Shown here: piece after piece, positions 35,388 through 42,754 of the stretch
How positions within the stretch are numbered: position 1 is the stretch's first letter
How the letters are laid out: every line of letters starts with the position of its first letter
NCBI GenBank assembly: GCA_035487355.1
Contig: DATHMF010000034.1
Location: 1 to 64,000 of the forward strand
Source of the DNA: Terriglobales bacterium
GTDB lineage: Bacteria; Acidobacteriota; Terriglobia; Terriglobales; Acidobacteriaceae
DNA length: 64,000 nt
Reading direction: 5' to 3'
Translations under genes and position numbers: made by a program
The notes under the pieces: generated by a model
Told to the model about the DNA's origin: nothing
Database searches by the model: none
The model's input: the letters and a program-made list of their open reading frames with translations, nothing else

Positions 35388-36088
35388 ACCTCACGTGGAC
35401 CGCCAGCACCACCAGCGGCGTAACCTACAACATCTATCGCAGCACCACGCCTGGATTTCTTCCGTCCGCTTCCAATCGCATCGCGTCCGGCATAACCGGC
35501 ACGAACTTAAGCGATACGGGATTGCAGGCGAATACCGCCTACTGCTATCTGGCTACAGCCGAGAATAGCAGCGCCATGGAGTCGGCTCCTTCTAATCAGT
35601 CCTGTGCCGGCGGAACAACGCCGCCGCCAGGCGTAAGCATCAATGCGGGAGGCCCGGCCGTATCTCCGTTCATTGCCGACACCGATTTTACCGGCGGCGT
35701 CACCATCAACCACGCCAACACAATCAACCTGAACGGACAGCCCAATCCCGCACCTACAGCGGTGTATCAAAGCGCACGGGTGACCACCACAGCAGGAGCG
35801 GGCACTACGTTCACCTATAAGATTCCGGGCTTTACCGCCGGGTCGAGCCACACTGTCCGGCTGCACTTCTGCGAAACGTTCTGGACAGCGGCCGGTCACC
35901 GCATCTTTAACGTGAGCATTAACGGCACGGGGGTACTCTCCAACTTCGACATCTTTGCCGCGGCTGGCGGGCAAAACCGCGCGTTGATTGAGCAGTTCTC
36001 AGCAACCGCGGATGGCGCCGGCGACATCACTATCGTGTTCACCACGGTGGCCGACAAAGCCCTCATCAGCGGCATAGAAATTCACTAA
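35354..36088 (+). CDS. fn3 + malectin C-terminal part of the frameshifted GH79-like gene
   Basis: This frame has no start of its own: read back to 35348 it gives TNLVATQTSPNSINLTWTAS, the normal opening of an fn3 domain, directly joined to the Gln/Pro linker of the upstream frame. The fn3 domain (to about 35610) is followed by PPPGVSINAGGPAVSPF and a malectin-type carbohydrate-binding domain (VYQSARVTT, YKIPGFTAGSSHTVRLHFCETFW, FNVSINGTGVLSNFDIFAAAGG, ALISGIEIH). The malectin domain is closely similar to that of the GH18-like protein at 36671. One extra C in the C5 tract would fuse both halves into a protein of about 728 residues. Confidence 0.75.
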   Translation: MVATQTSPNSINLTWTASTTSGVTYNIYRSTTPGFLPSASNRIASGITGTNLSDTGLQANTAYCYLATAENSSAMESAPSNQSCAGGTTPPPGVSINAGGPAVSPFIADTDFTGGVTINHANTINLNGQPNPAPTAVYQSARVTTTAGAGTTFTYKIPGFTAGSSHTVRLHFCETFWTAAGHRIFNVSINGTGVLSNFDIFAAAGGQNRALIEQFSATADGAGDITIVFTTVADKALISGIEIH

Positions 36089-36119
36089 GCGTTTTGGCGG
36101 TTTGTTTGAAAAACTAATT

Positions 36120-36146
36120 GGGGCGTCTGCGGCACGCAGACGCCCC
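36120..36146 (+). terminator. Strong hairpin after the GH79-like gene
   Basis: GGGGCGTCTGC (36120-36130), loop GGCAC, GCAGACGCCCC (36136-36146): an 11-bp perfect stem 32 bases past the stop codon. No clear T-run follows, but position and strength suggest a terminator. Confidence 0.65.
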
Positions 36147-36344
36147 TCATCACAGCCAAACTGTTCGAAGGAATGGCGCGCCCTAGGCGACGACGTTAGA
36201 ACTTTTGCTTTTTCTGAACCCCGAGGCGATGACGTTAGAACCGATCAGCTTTGAGTAACATTGGACGCCATGCACTAGCCGAAAGCAACTCAGGCCAGGG
36301 GACGAAGCCGGTCGGTGGCGAGGCTCTCTCGTAGCGCCTCGCGC

Positions 36345-36480
36345 TTAGGGTGTTGATGCCAGGCCTGTGAAGAAAGGGATGCAACCGCCACAAGCTGTCT
36401 TAACAACCATACGGCCTCATATTCATTTTTATTGCGGGACTCCTTAGGTTTGCGATTTGGTACTTCCTCTGAACTAGTAC
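36345..36480 (-). pseudogene. Remnant of a third malectin/GH gene 5' end
   Basis: The minus strand repeats the leader and signal-peptide start of the GH18-like gene: the ribosome site and KMNM-PYG start codons (compare ATGAGGCCGTATGGTTG with ATGAAGCCGTATGGTTGG), TTAAGACAGCTTGTGG, GTTGCATCCCT and TTCTTCACAGGCCTGGCATC. One G is missing after TATGGTTG, which brings an early TAA, and a dozen bases of the signal region are deleted. The homology fades beyond the signal peptide. A duplicated and decayed copy. Confidence 0.7.
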
Positions 36481-36629
36481 CGAAACTAAACCTCGACTTT
36501 CTGCATCACGCACTGAATTCCACCCGATGATATTCAGCCCCTTTGCCTTTGCGCTGGGTAATAGCCTCGGCAACCAACGAAACTGCGCCAATACTCTGAG
36601 TAATTGCTTGGGGATTGCGAGTAATAACA

Positions 36630-36655
36630 GGGGCGATAGCTTATGCTATCGCCCC
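36630..36655 (-). terminator. Intrinsic terminator of the GH18-like gene
   Basis: GGGGCGATAGC (36630-36640), loop TTAT, GCTATCGCCCC (36645-36655). On the minus strand the perfect 11-bp stem lies 15 bases past the stop codon and is followed by TGTTATTACT. Confidence 0.75.
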
Positions 36656-36670
36656 CAGAGGCTTGTCTCG

Positions 36671-38452
36671 CTAGAACGGGTCAAAGCTGTGCGAGAACTG
36701 CAAATTGCTCTGCGCAATGCCGCTACAAGTGGGCGAGGCAAAGGTTTGACTTGGACAACCGCCGTTGTCACGTGCCAGCGACCAGAATGCAAGCCGCGTG
36801 ACATAACTGTTCGCATTGGCAAAGTTCAGCACCGCGTTGGTGTCGCTGAGGCGGAAGATCTCTCCTGGGGTGTCGTTCTGCCCAATCATTACCGTGATAC
36901 CCACCGAAGAGCTTAGACCAGCTTGTTGGATTTGGTTGTGCACTGCTTGACCGGCATCCATGGCATCCAGCCCCATCTGCCCGCCGTTATCGGCGGAACC
37001 TCCGTAGTCCATTGCCATTACGTTGACCACGTTGAGATCGAGCCCGTCCTTATGCGCCTGGTTGAGAACGGCCATGCCAGTGCCGATCAGCCCAGTCGGC
37101 AGCACCGGCAGGGTGAAGGAAACAACCAGGTTCGGGTTTGCCGCCTTCAGCCCCTTGAGGGCCTGGTCCAGTACCGGCAATCCCGGCCCGTCGCCAAGCG
37201 TGTCGCTCGCCTCCATGTCGAAGTCGAGCATGTTGACGCTATAACGAGTAAGCACCCCCTGTAGGCTTGCCTGCAATGCGCCTGCGTTCCTGCAGCTACT
37301 CACAATGGGTCCACCCGCGCCGCCGAACGAAATGATGACGGTCACGCCATTGGCTTGCATCTGATGCACCAGAGACTGAATCGACGTGCCATTGGCCAGG
37401 TTGTCGGTGGGAAGCGTTCCTCCTAACCCACCCCAACCGAAGGTACAACCCCCGTTGCCGTCCAGGAAAGCCAGAGTAATTGCTTTAAGTCCGGCATTTT
37501 GCGCGTTAGAAACAATATTCTCGCTGAACCCGAGACTCATATCGTTATAGGGAGCAAATTGTTTTGGTCCGTTTCCTCCTCCGCCCGCCCCCGTTGTCAC
37601 GCTGGCCTGGTTCGAGGATGCGGACGTCCCGCCCGAGTTCGTGCCCTTCACTACGTAGAAGTAAGTGGTGGAGGCGGCAAGCCCCGTATCGGAGAACGAT
37701 GTAGAGCTCACGCCACTCGCGATTTGGTTGCTGCTGGAGGGTGTGAAGCCGCTGGTCGTGCTGCGGAACACGTCATAGGTCACCGCGCAGGACGATGAAC
37801 TCGCCATCCAGCTCAGGTTGATCTGGCTGGCTGATACCTCGGTTGCCGATAGTCCGCTCGGCGCCGTCGGCTGGCTGCAGGTTCCAATTGTGACCGGGTC
37901 GATTTCGATCCCGCTGATGAGCGCATTGTTGGTCACCGAGGTGAACGTAATTACAAACTGCCCGCTCGCGTTCGCCGGCTCCGTGAACTGCTGGACGTTG
38001 GCGATGTTCTTCCCGCCCGAGGCCGCCGCGATGTCGAAGCGCGTCAGCACCTGCGTCCCGTTGATCGTCACGTTGAACACCCGCGAGCCGACGGTGGCAA
38101 AGAACGTCTCGCAGAAGTGCAACCGCACCAGATAGTTGGTTCCGGGGGTGAAGCCGGGGATGGTGTAGGTGAAAGATCTGACTGTGGTCGTGGCGATGCG
38201 CGCCGACTGGTATATGGCTGCCGGCGCCGGATTCGTTACCTTGCTCGTGTTGATGATGTTGGCATGATCAATCGTCGCGCCGCCGGAGAAGTCCTTGTCG
38301 GCAACGAAGGGGCTGACCGCCGGCCCGCCGGAATTAATGGCAATGATTTGCTGTGCCGATGCCAGGCCTGCGAAGAAATTAAGCGCAAGCAGGGATGCAG
38401 CCACCACCACAAGCTGTCTTAACCAACCATACGGCTTCATATTCATTTTCAT
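36671..38452 (-). CDS. Secreted GH18-like chitinase with malectin and fn3 modules
   Basis: 593 residues from ATG 38452, six bases after AAGGAGT; a longer frame to 38509 lacks support. Signal peptide ends about residue 33 (FFAGLASAQ). A malectin-type domain (about 35-180) carries RLHFCETFFATVG and DIAAASGG, then fn3 (about 190-280), a Gly-rich hinge, and a GH18 barrel (about 290-590). The catalytic DxDxE is D410-F-D412-M-E414 in NMLDFDMEAS, and 'VIISFGGAGG' and 'VMAMDYGG' are the flanking conserved strands. It would cleave chitin or a related GlcNAc polymer outside the cell. The promoter region mirrors that of the GH79-like gene, implying joint regulation. Confidence 0.88.
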   Translation of the reverse strand: MKMNMKPYGWLRQLVVVAASLLALNFFAGLASAQQIIAINSGGPAVSPFVADKDFSGGATIDHANIINTSKVTNPAPAAIYQSARIATTTVRSFTYTIPGFTPGTNYLVRLHFCETFFATVGSRVFNVTINGTQVLTRFDIAAASGGKNIANVQQFTEPANASGQFVITFTSVTNNALISGIEIDPVTIGTCSQPTAPSGLSATEVSASQINLSWMASSSSCAVTYDVFRSTTSGFTPSSSNQIASGVSSTSFSDTGLAASTTYFYVVKGTNSGGTSASSNQASVTTGAGGGGNGPKQFAPYNDMSLGFSENIVSNAQNAGLKAITLAFLDGNGGCTFGWGGLGGTLPTDNLANGTSIQSLVHQMQANGVTVIISFGGAGGPIVSSCRNAGALQASLQGVLTRYSVNMLDFDMEASDTLGDGPGLPVLDQALKGLKAANPNLVVSFTLPVLPTGLIGTGMAVLNQAHKDGLDLNVVNVMAMDYGGSADNGGQMGLDAMDAGQAVHNQIQQAGLSSSVGITVMIGQNDTPGEIFRLSDTNAVLNFANANSYVTRLAFWSLARDNGGCPSQTFASPTCSGIAQSNLQFSHSFDPF

Positions 38453-38708
38453 TAACGGACTCCTTAAAGGTTTGAGATTTGGCGCTTCGACTTCCACGCC
38501 CGCTTGCATAAATGAATTCCCTCAGATCGGATTGGATAGTCTAAGGGATGTCCTCTTCTTCGTTGTTCCTGATTTTGTTATTCCTTTTGACATGTCGCTG
38601 AATACGAGCCGAAGGATGAATGCACGAAGAGAACACAGAATTGTGAGGGCTTTCGTAGAGCCGGTATCCTAACGCCCTTCGGTGTCTCCAACGTGGGATG
38701 AGTCCCCA

Positions 38709-38815
38709 GCAACTTGTAAAAAAGCCCGCCGATTATAGCGATCTCAATTTAGGTAATCAAGTTTCATGAACCGTTAAATTGGCCATGAAACAGTTAAGTT
38801 AACGCGCATAACGTG
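38709..38815 (-). promoter_or_regulatory. Promoter of the GH18-like gene (mirrored copy 2)
   Basis: On the minus strand TTGATT (38760-38755), 17-bp spacer, TATAAT (38737-38732). The surrounding block, from CACGTTATGCGCGTTAACTT to AAGTTGC, matches 33723-33817 in inverse orientation. This copy also has the inverted repeat GTTTCATG...CATGAAAC (38763-38793), only half of which survives in copy 1. It leaves a leader of about 275 bases before the start codon, in which I recognise no riboswitch. Confidence 0.75.
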
Positions 38816-39007
38816 AATGGATCTGAGATCGGGAGGCCTATCTTAATGGCAGCATTGGTAATATGGCAGCATTTTGGCAATAAGCCGAGCTAGAAAATCA
38901 GTCGCTCTCCTTTGAGGAGATGATTCCGAAACGGGGATGGGTCCCTAGGTCAAGAATGACGATCACCTGAGCTACACCATACGATTGAAAAGAAAGATCA
39001 AAAATCC

Positions 39008-39084
39008 TGGCGCGCCCGGAGAGATTCGAACTCCCGACCTAACGCTCCGGAGGCGTTCGCTCTATCCAGCTGAGCTACGGGCGC
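39008..39084 (-). tRNA. tRNA-Arg (anticodon CCG)
   Basis: The minus strand folds as a complete cloverleaf: acceptor GCGCCCG/CGGGCGC, D arm GCTC-AGCTGGATA-GAGC, anticodon stem AACGC/GCGTT with loop CTCCGGA (anticodon CCG), T loop TTCGAAT, discriminator G, and an encoded CCA (39008-39010). It reads CGG codons. Confidence 0.97.
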
Positions 39085-39248
39085 GCGCAACGGTGACAGC
39101 TTTCATTCTACCTGAGAACAGCTAAAAAACAGCTCCAGGCTTTCATCCGCCAAGCTGCCAGGTTGGAGCCCCTTTCCGCATGCACTATTCCTTTTACACC
39201 TTACAAGGAATCCTGCATAATTAACGGCCTCATCCGTCAGGAGGTCAT
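39085..39248. other. Spacer upstream of the SRPBCC gene
   Basis: Contains the divergent promoters of tRNA-Arg and the gene at 39249. No repeat or gene seen. Together with 38816-39007, which is also without a gene, it makes the tRNA an island inside about 430 bp of non-coding DNA. Confidence 0.4.
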
Positions 39249-39683
39249 ATGACGCGTGTAGTTGTTACACGAACCATAAATGCACCGATTGATTTGGTTT
39301 TCAAAACCGTGGCTGACATCAATCAGTTTTCGCAGGCGGTCCCACGCATTATGAAGGTTGAATTCCTGTCTGACGTGAAATCAGGCGTCGGCACGCGATT
39401 TCGTGAGACGCGTGTCATGAAAGGCCAAGAAGCTACGACAGAGCTGGAAGTAACAGAGTATATCCCGAATGATCATGTTCGTATCGTGGCCGACAGTCAT
39501 GGAACCGTCTGGGACACCGTGTTCACTGTCAAATCGGAAAAAACGCACACTGAATTAACCGTGGCGATGGATGCCAAACCTTATAAGTTGGCGCCAAAAA
39601 TAATCAATCCTTTGATAAGCGGCATGGTCAAAAGAGCGATTGAACAGGATATGGATGCGGTGAAAACTTTTTGCGAAAGATGA
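39249..39683 (+). CDS. SRPBCC (polyketide cyclase/START-like) protein
   Basis: 144 residues, preceded by AGGAGG. Pattern 'VVVTRTINAPIDLVFKTVADINQFSQAVPRIMKVEFL', 'GVGTRFRETRVMKGQEATTELEVTEYIPNDHVRI' and 'ITPLISGMVKRAIEQDMDAVKTFCE'-like end is a full helix-grip fold with a hydrophobic cavity. Ligand unknown. Its stop overlaps the frame of the following lipoprotein gene, whose ATG is 36 bases on, so both are likely co-transcribed. Confidence 0.85.
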   Translation: MTRVVVTRTINAPIDLVFKTVADINQFSQAVPRIMKVEFLSDVKSGVGTRFRETRVMKGQEATTELEVTEYIPNDHVRIVADSHGTVWDTVFTVKSEKTHTELTVAMDAKPYKLAPKIINPLISGMVKRAIEQDMDAVKTFCER

Positions 39684-39718
39684 CTAAGACCAGTCTTCGA
39701 TTGATCTGGAGGGGGATA

Positions 39719-40285
39719 ATGCAAAAAATACGATATCCCGTTCTGGCTGCTTTAGCGATGGCCGTTGTCTGCGTTGCCTGCACTCGCAAACCCACGATTA
39801 AACAGTATCAGAATAACGGAATCCAATTCTCGTACTACTCCGATTGGGCTGTAACCAAGGACGCACCTGTAGATGGGAATCCGAACGTTAGAACCATCAA
39901 CATCGAAGGACCCGACAACGCCGTGATCGTCATGATTTGCCTGCCTGCCTCGAACGACAAAACCCTGGAAGAATACGCTGCGGCAGTCGCGAAAAGTCGT
40001 GACGCTGCCATTGAGGGCAAACTGAGTCTCGGTCCACTGAAGGGAGCCGAGGTAAGAGGCACATCGGAACCGACAACGGGAAAAGTAGCGGGCCAGGAAC
40101 AACAAGGAATTTTGCAGCAGTTCACCATTAATCTGCTGGGCACACAAGTGCCACACGAGGCAAAGTTCTTCATGATACGCGGCTCCAGGTATAAGACAAT
40201 CGTCATGTCGCAGGTTGCTACAGCAAGCGCGGCCGCGACTCATCCTGCTTCTGAGTTGATATTGAGCAGTTTGACAGCGGAGTGA
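39719..40285 (+). CDS. Lipoprotein of unknown function
   Basis: 188 residues from ATG 39719, with a strong GGAGGGGG just upstream; the open frame extends to 39671 but without such a site. The signal ends at CVAC (Cys21). The rest has the pattern 'NGIQFSYYSDWAVTKDAP...GPDNAVIVMICLPAS', 'TLEEYAAAVAKSRDA' and 'AKFFMIRGSRYKTIVMSQV', reminiscent of PsbP/DUF1795-like lipoproteins that begin 'f.ypsdW.v'. Only the resemblance is claimed. Confidence 0.6.
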   Translation: MQKIRYPVLAALAMAVVCVACTRKPTIKQYQNNGIQFSYYSDWAVTKDAPVDGNPNVRTINIEGPDNAVIVMICLPASNDKTLEEYAAAVAKSRDAAIEGKLSLGPLKGAEVRGTSEPTTGKVAGQEQQGILQQFTINLLGTQVPHEAKFFMIRGSRYKTIVMSQVATASAAATHPASELILSSLTAE

Positions 40286-40318
40286 TACGGCCGCTAGAAA
40301 TGAATCTATAATCTGAGA

Positions 40319-41644
40319 ATGCTGTTTCGGCGTAACGTGTATTGGGTTTTCGCCTTTAGCGTGTTTCTGGCAGCTACCTGCTGCCCGGTCTTTGCACAAA
40401 TTGTCTCAGCACCTCAGCAAGGGCCGGAAACAATCAGAAAGATCAATCTGCCGATAGAAGCGTGGCTCTCGCAGGGAGAACGAACTGAGATTCCCTGGAA
40501 GGTCTCTCTCAGCAAGCCTGTGCTTACCTTTCAGTTGAGAAATCTGGTCAGAGTGACGGCGGACCTTCAGGCAGACCTTCTACAAAAGGAAAGCATCAAG
40601 CACGACCTTCACTTCATGGTTAAAGTGTCGCCCGACGGCGGCCCATGGAAGGAGGGGGAAAGCTACACCCACTTCCAAACGGAGAAGAAGCTCGACACCC
40701 GTACCGATATTCAGATGTTGGCCGAGTTATATCTCCAGTCGGGCACATACACCATTGCGACCATCGCCTACGATGCCATTTCGGGAAAAAGAAATCTCTC
40801 CTTCAATCGAATTCAAATCAGCGCCCCTGATCCAGATCCGCTCCCAGAGCTTCTCAACGGGCTGCCCAAAATTCAGTTTCTGCCTCCTCCGGACAACGCC
40901 GCGCCTTTAGGACCAGGACATGTTTCCCTGCCGGTCACGACTGTGCGCCCCGTGCAGCTTGACTTGATTGTTGATCTCAGCACATATGAGGAAGAGGACC
41001 GCGATATGGAAGCTGCGGACACGGCACGGATGCCGATTACTGCCCGAGGCGGCATGTGGCCACCTCTTGCACCCATGCTGCCAGCTTCAGAAACCGCCTC
41101 TCAGCAAACGGTTGCCCAGAGCCTGGTGCTCGAAACAGCCAGCGTGCTGAGCGCGATTGATTTGAAGCAGGGATGCATCCAGGTCACGGCGCTCGACGTT
41201 CTTCGCCGCCGCACCATCCTGCCGCCCACATCCGCAAGTAACGTGGACTGGGACAAGATCAGGGATGAAATCATGGCCCCGGATAAAGCCATGATCAGCG
41301 TTGCCGACCTGAAGGGCAGGCAGCGGGCGGGCAAGTTCTTTCAAGAAGAAGTTGAGAAGCGAATGACCCAGCCACCCTGCAAACTGGATTCTGCAGAGCC
41401 TTTGCACATGATTGCAATTCTCTCGCGTGGAGTAAGTTTTCCTTCTGGAAGCAACCAGCCGAAGATCGAGTCGGGGTGTAACTGCAAGATCATTTACCTG
41501 CAAAAGAGTGACGGCTTTCATGGCGCCGACAACCTGAAAAATATGCTCAAGCCGCTCTCGCCGAAGCTGCTCCAGTTCGGTGACCCGGAAGATTTTCGCA
41601 GAAAGCTTTTTGAATTCACCCAGACCATCAAAAGGTCTCCCTAG
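40319..41644 (+). CDS. Secreted hypothetical protein
   Basis: 441 residues. Signal peptide VYWVFAFSVFLAATCCPVFAQ. A beta-rich domain (about 35-170, 'LPIEAWLSQGERTEIPWKVSLSKPVLTFQLRN', 'LQSGTYTIATIAYDAISGKRNLSFNRIQI') is followed by a Pro/Leu-rich linker and a C-terminal domain (about 250-441) with Cys pairs (GCIQV, PPCKLD, GCNCKIIYLQ) and 'PLHMIAILSRGVSFPSGSNQPKI'. The C-terminal part resembles a VWFA-like fold without a MIDAS motif. Family not recognised. Forms a tandem block with the genes on both sides. Confidence 0.55.
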   Translation: MLFRRNVYWVFAFSVFLAATCCPVFAQIVSAPQQGPETIRKINLPIEAWLSQGERTEIPWKVSLSKPVLTFQLRNLVRVTADLQADLLQKESIKHDLHFMVKVSPDGGPWKEGESYTHFQTEKKLDTRTDIQMLAELYLQSGTYTIATIAYDAISGKRNLSFNRIQISAPDPDPLPELLNGLPKIQFLPPPDNAAPLGPGHVSLPVTTVRPVQLDLIVDLSTYEEEDRDMEAADTARMPITARGGMWPPLAPMLPASETASQQTVAQSLVLETASVLSAIDLKQGCIQVTALDVLRRRTILPPTSASNVDWDKIRDEIMAPDKAMISVADLKGRQRAGKFFQEEVEKRMTQPPCKLDSAEPLHMIAILSRGVSFPSGSNQPKIESGCNCKIIYLQKSDGFHGADNLKNMLKPLSPKLLQFGDPEDFRRKLFEFTQTIKRSP

Positions 41645-41690
41645 CAGCTCTGAGATCTATATAAAAGTAAAGACGGGAGCCAGCAGGAAA

Positions 41691-42125
41691 ATGCCCGACA
41701 TAAAACACTCAATCTTCATTGACGTTGCGCCCAACGATGTTCATCCACTGATCGCATCAGGGCGGGGTTTTTCCCAATGGTGGGCAGCAGATGTCACTGA
41801 AGATAACTCAACCGGAATTGTGGAATTAGGATTCTTCAACCGCGCCACAATTTACCGTTTGCAGCCGGCTGGAATCGTGGCCCCAAAGAAAGCCGAGTGG
41901 CTGTGCGAGACGGGCAAAGAATGGCAAGGAACAAAAATATTGTTTGAGTTGACGCAAAATAAAAACGGTTCCCTGCTTCGTTTAACGCACGCGGATTGGC
42001 AGGCGGAGACCGATTATTTCGTCTCCTGCAACACGACCTGGGGAGAGCTGATGTTTCGTATTAAAGCAGCCGCCGAGGGCAAGAAGCCCGGGCCGCTTTT
42101 CACCAGGGACGGTCTGGGGTATTGA
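41691..42125 (+). CDS. SRPBCC/AHSA1-like protein
   Basis: 144 residues from ATG 41691 (CAGGAAA upstream); the frame opens earlier inside the preceding gene, which I discount. 'IKHSIFIDVAPNDVHPLIASGRGFSQWWAADV', 'GIVELGFFNRATIYRLQPAGIVAPKKAEWLCETGKEWQGTKILFEL' and 'GSLLRLTHADW...CNTTWGELMFRIKAAAEG' are the usual features of Aha1-like START-fold proteins ('W..w' after the first helices; 'l..l..a.eg' at the end). Ligand and role unknown. Second START-fold protein within 3 kb. Confidence 0.78.
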   Translation: MPDIKHSIFIDVAPNDVHPLIASGRGFSQWWAADVTEDNSTGIVELGFFNRATIYRLQPAGIVAPKKAEWLCETGKEWQGTKILFELTQNKNGSLLRLTHADWQAETDYFVSCNTTWGELMFRIKAAAEGKKPGPLFTRDGLGY

Positions 42126-42151
42126 GCTCTCGCGTACGCACAAGGCGCAGA

Positions 42152-42376
42152 TCAGCGTCTTTGCCACATCCAAAGAAACGCAATAACGAATCCCACCACC
42201 GCAGGAGGCAAAATCTCGTGCCACCTGAACCCACTAGTAGCGATTGCCAGGCCTGTTGCCTTACCGGACTGAATCTCTATCAAGCGCCAACCTAAATACA
42301 AAAGCTGCAGGATAATAATTGCAAGTAAACTTCCCGCCACTCCCGTTGCTGAACTCTTGAGAATCCGCGTAAGCAT
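42152..42376 (-). CDS. Small two-span membrane protein
   Basis: 74 residues. Two hydrophobic helices (VAGSLLAIIILQLLYLGW, about 13-30; ILPPAVVGFVIAFLWMW, about 54-71) ending in basic QRR. GAGG stands before the ATG. Not recognised. May be read together with the short frame upstream at 42411-42539. Confidence 0.5.
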   Translation of the reverse strand: MLTRILKSSATGVAGSLLAIIILQLLYLGWRLIEIQSGKATGLAIATSGFRWHEILPPAVVGFVIAFLWMWQRR

Positions 42377-42410
42377 GAGTGCCTCTTCTCAACCTAAATA
42401 ATACGTTCAA

Positions 42411-42539
42411 TTACTTTCTACTGTCATGAGCTTCCGGGTGTTTTCCAGAATGCGCGCGTCTTCTTCCAGCGCGCGCCTGTGATTGGCCAAAACTACTGAT
42501 GAATAAGGGGAAAAGAAGGAGCAGAAACGGTGTGCGCAT
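42411..42539 (-). CDS. Candidate 42-aa secreted peptide
   Basis: Too short for usual gene calling. MRTPFLLLLFPLFISSFGQS is a convincing signal sequence, followed by a very basic peptide (QARAGRRRAHSGKHPEAHDS). GAGGTG precedes the ATG by six bases, and the gene is 35 bp upstream of the small membrane protein gene, in the same direction. An overlapping frame of the same strand (HRRALEEDARILENTRKL) also looks protein-like, so a frameshifted remnant is possible. Confidence 0.3.
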   Translation of the reverse strand: MRTPFLLLLFPLFISSFGQSQARAGRRRAHSGKHPEAHDSRK

Positions 42540-42754
42540 CAGCGCACCTCAGGGCGTAAAGGAGTTTACAGCAACCACAAAACTGGTCAAACAGCCGGCT
42601 ATGCCAGGAAGCTGTTGGTCGTGCTTTTTTGCTTCGGCTGATTTGCCCGCTTTGTTACCATAGGTACGCGCCCTCGCACAATGTTCAAATCCAGTGGGGC
42701 TATCGTTGTATCATTTTGGAGTCCCCCAACGAGATTGTTATGGAGTTACGACTT

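Noticed and set aside
38453..38731. c-di-GMP riboswitch in the long leader of the GH18-like gene
   Set aside because: CTACGAAAGCC recalls the GEMM core, but the second conserved arm and tetraloop receptor could not be found.
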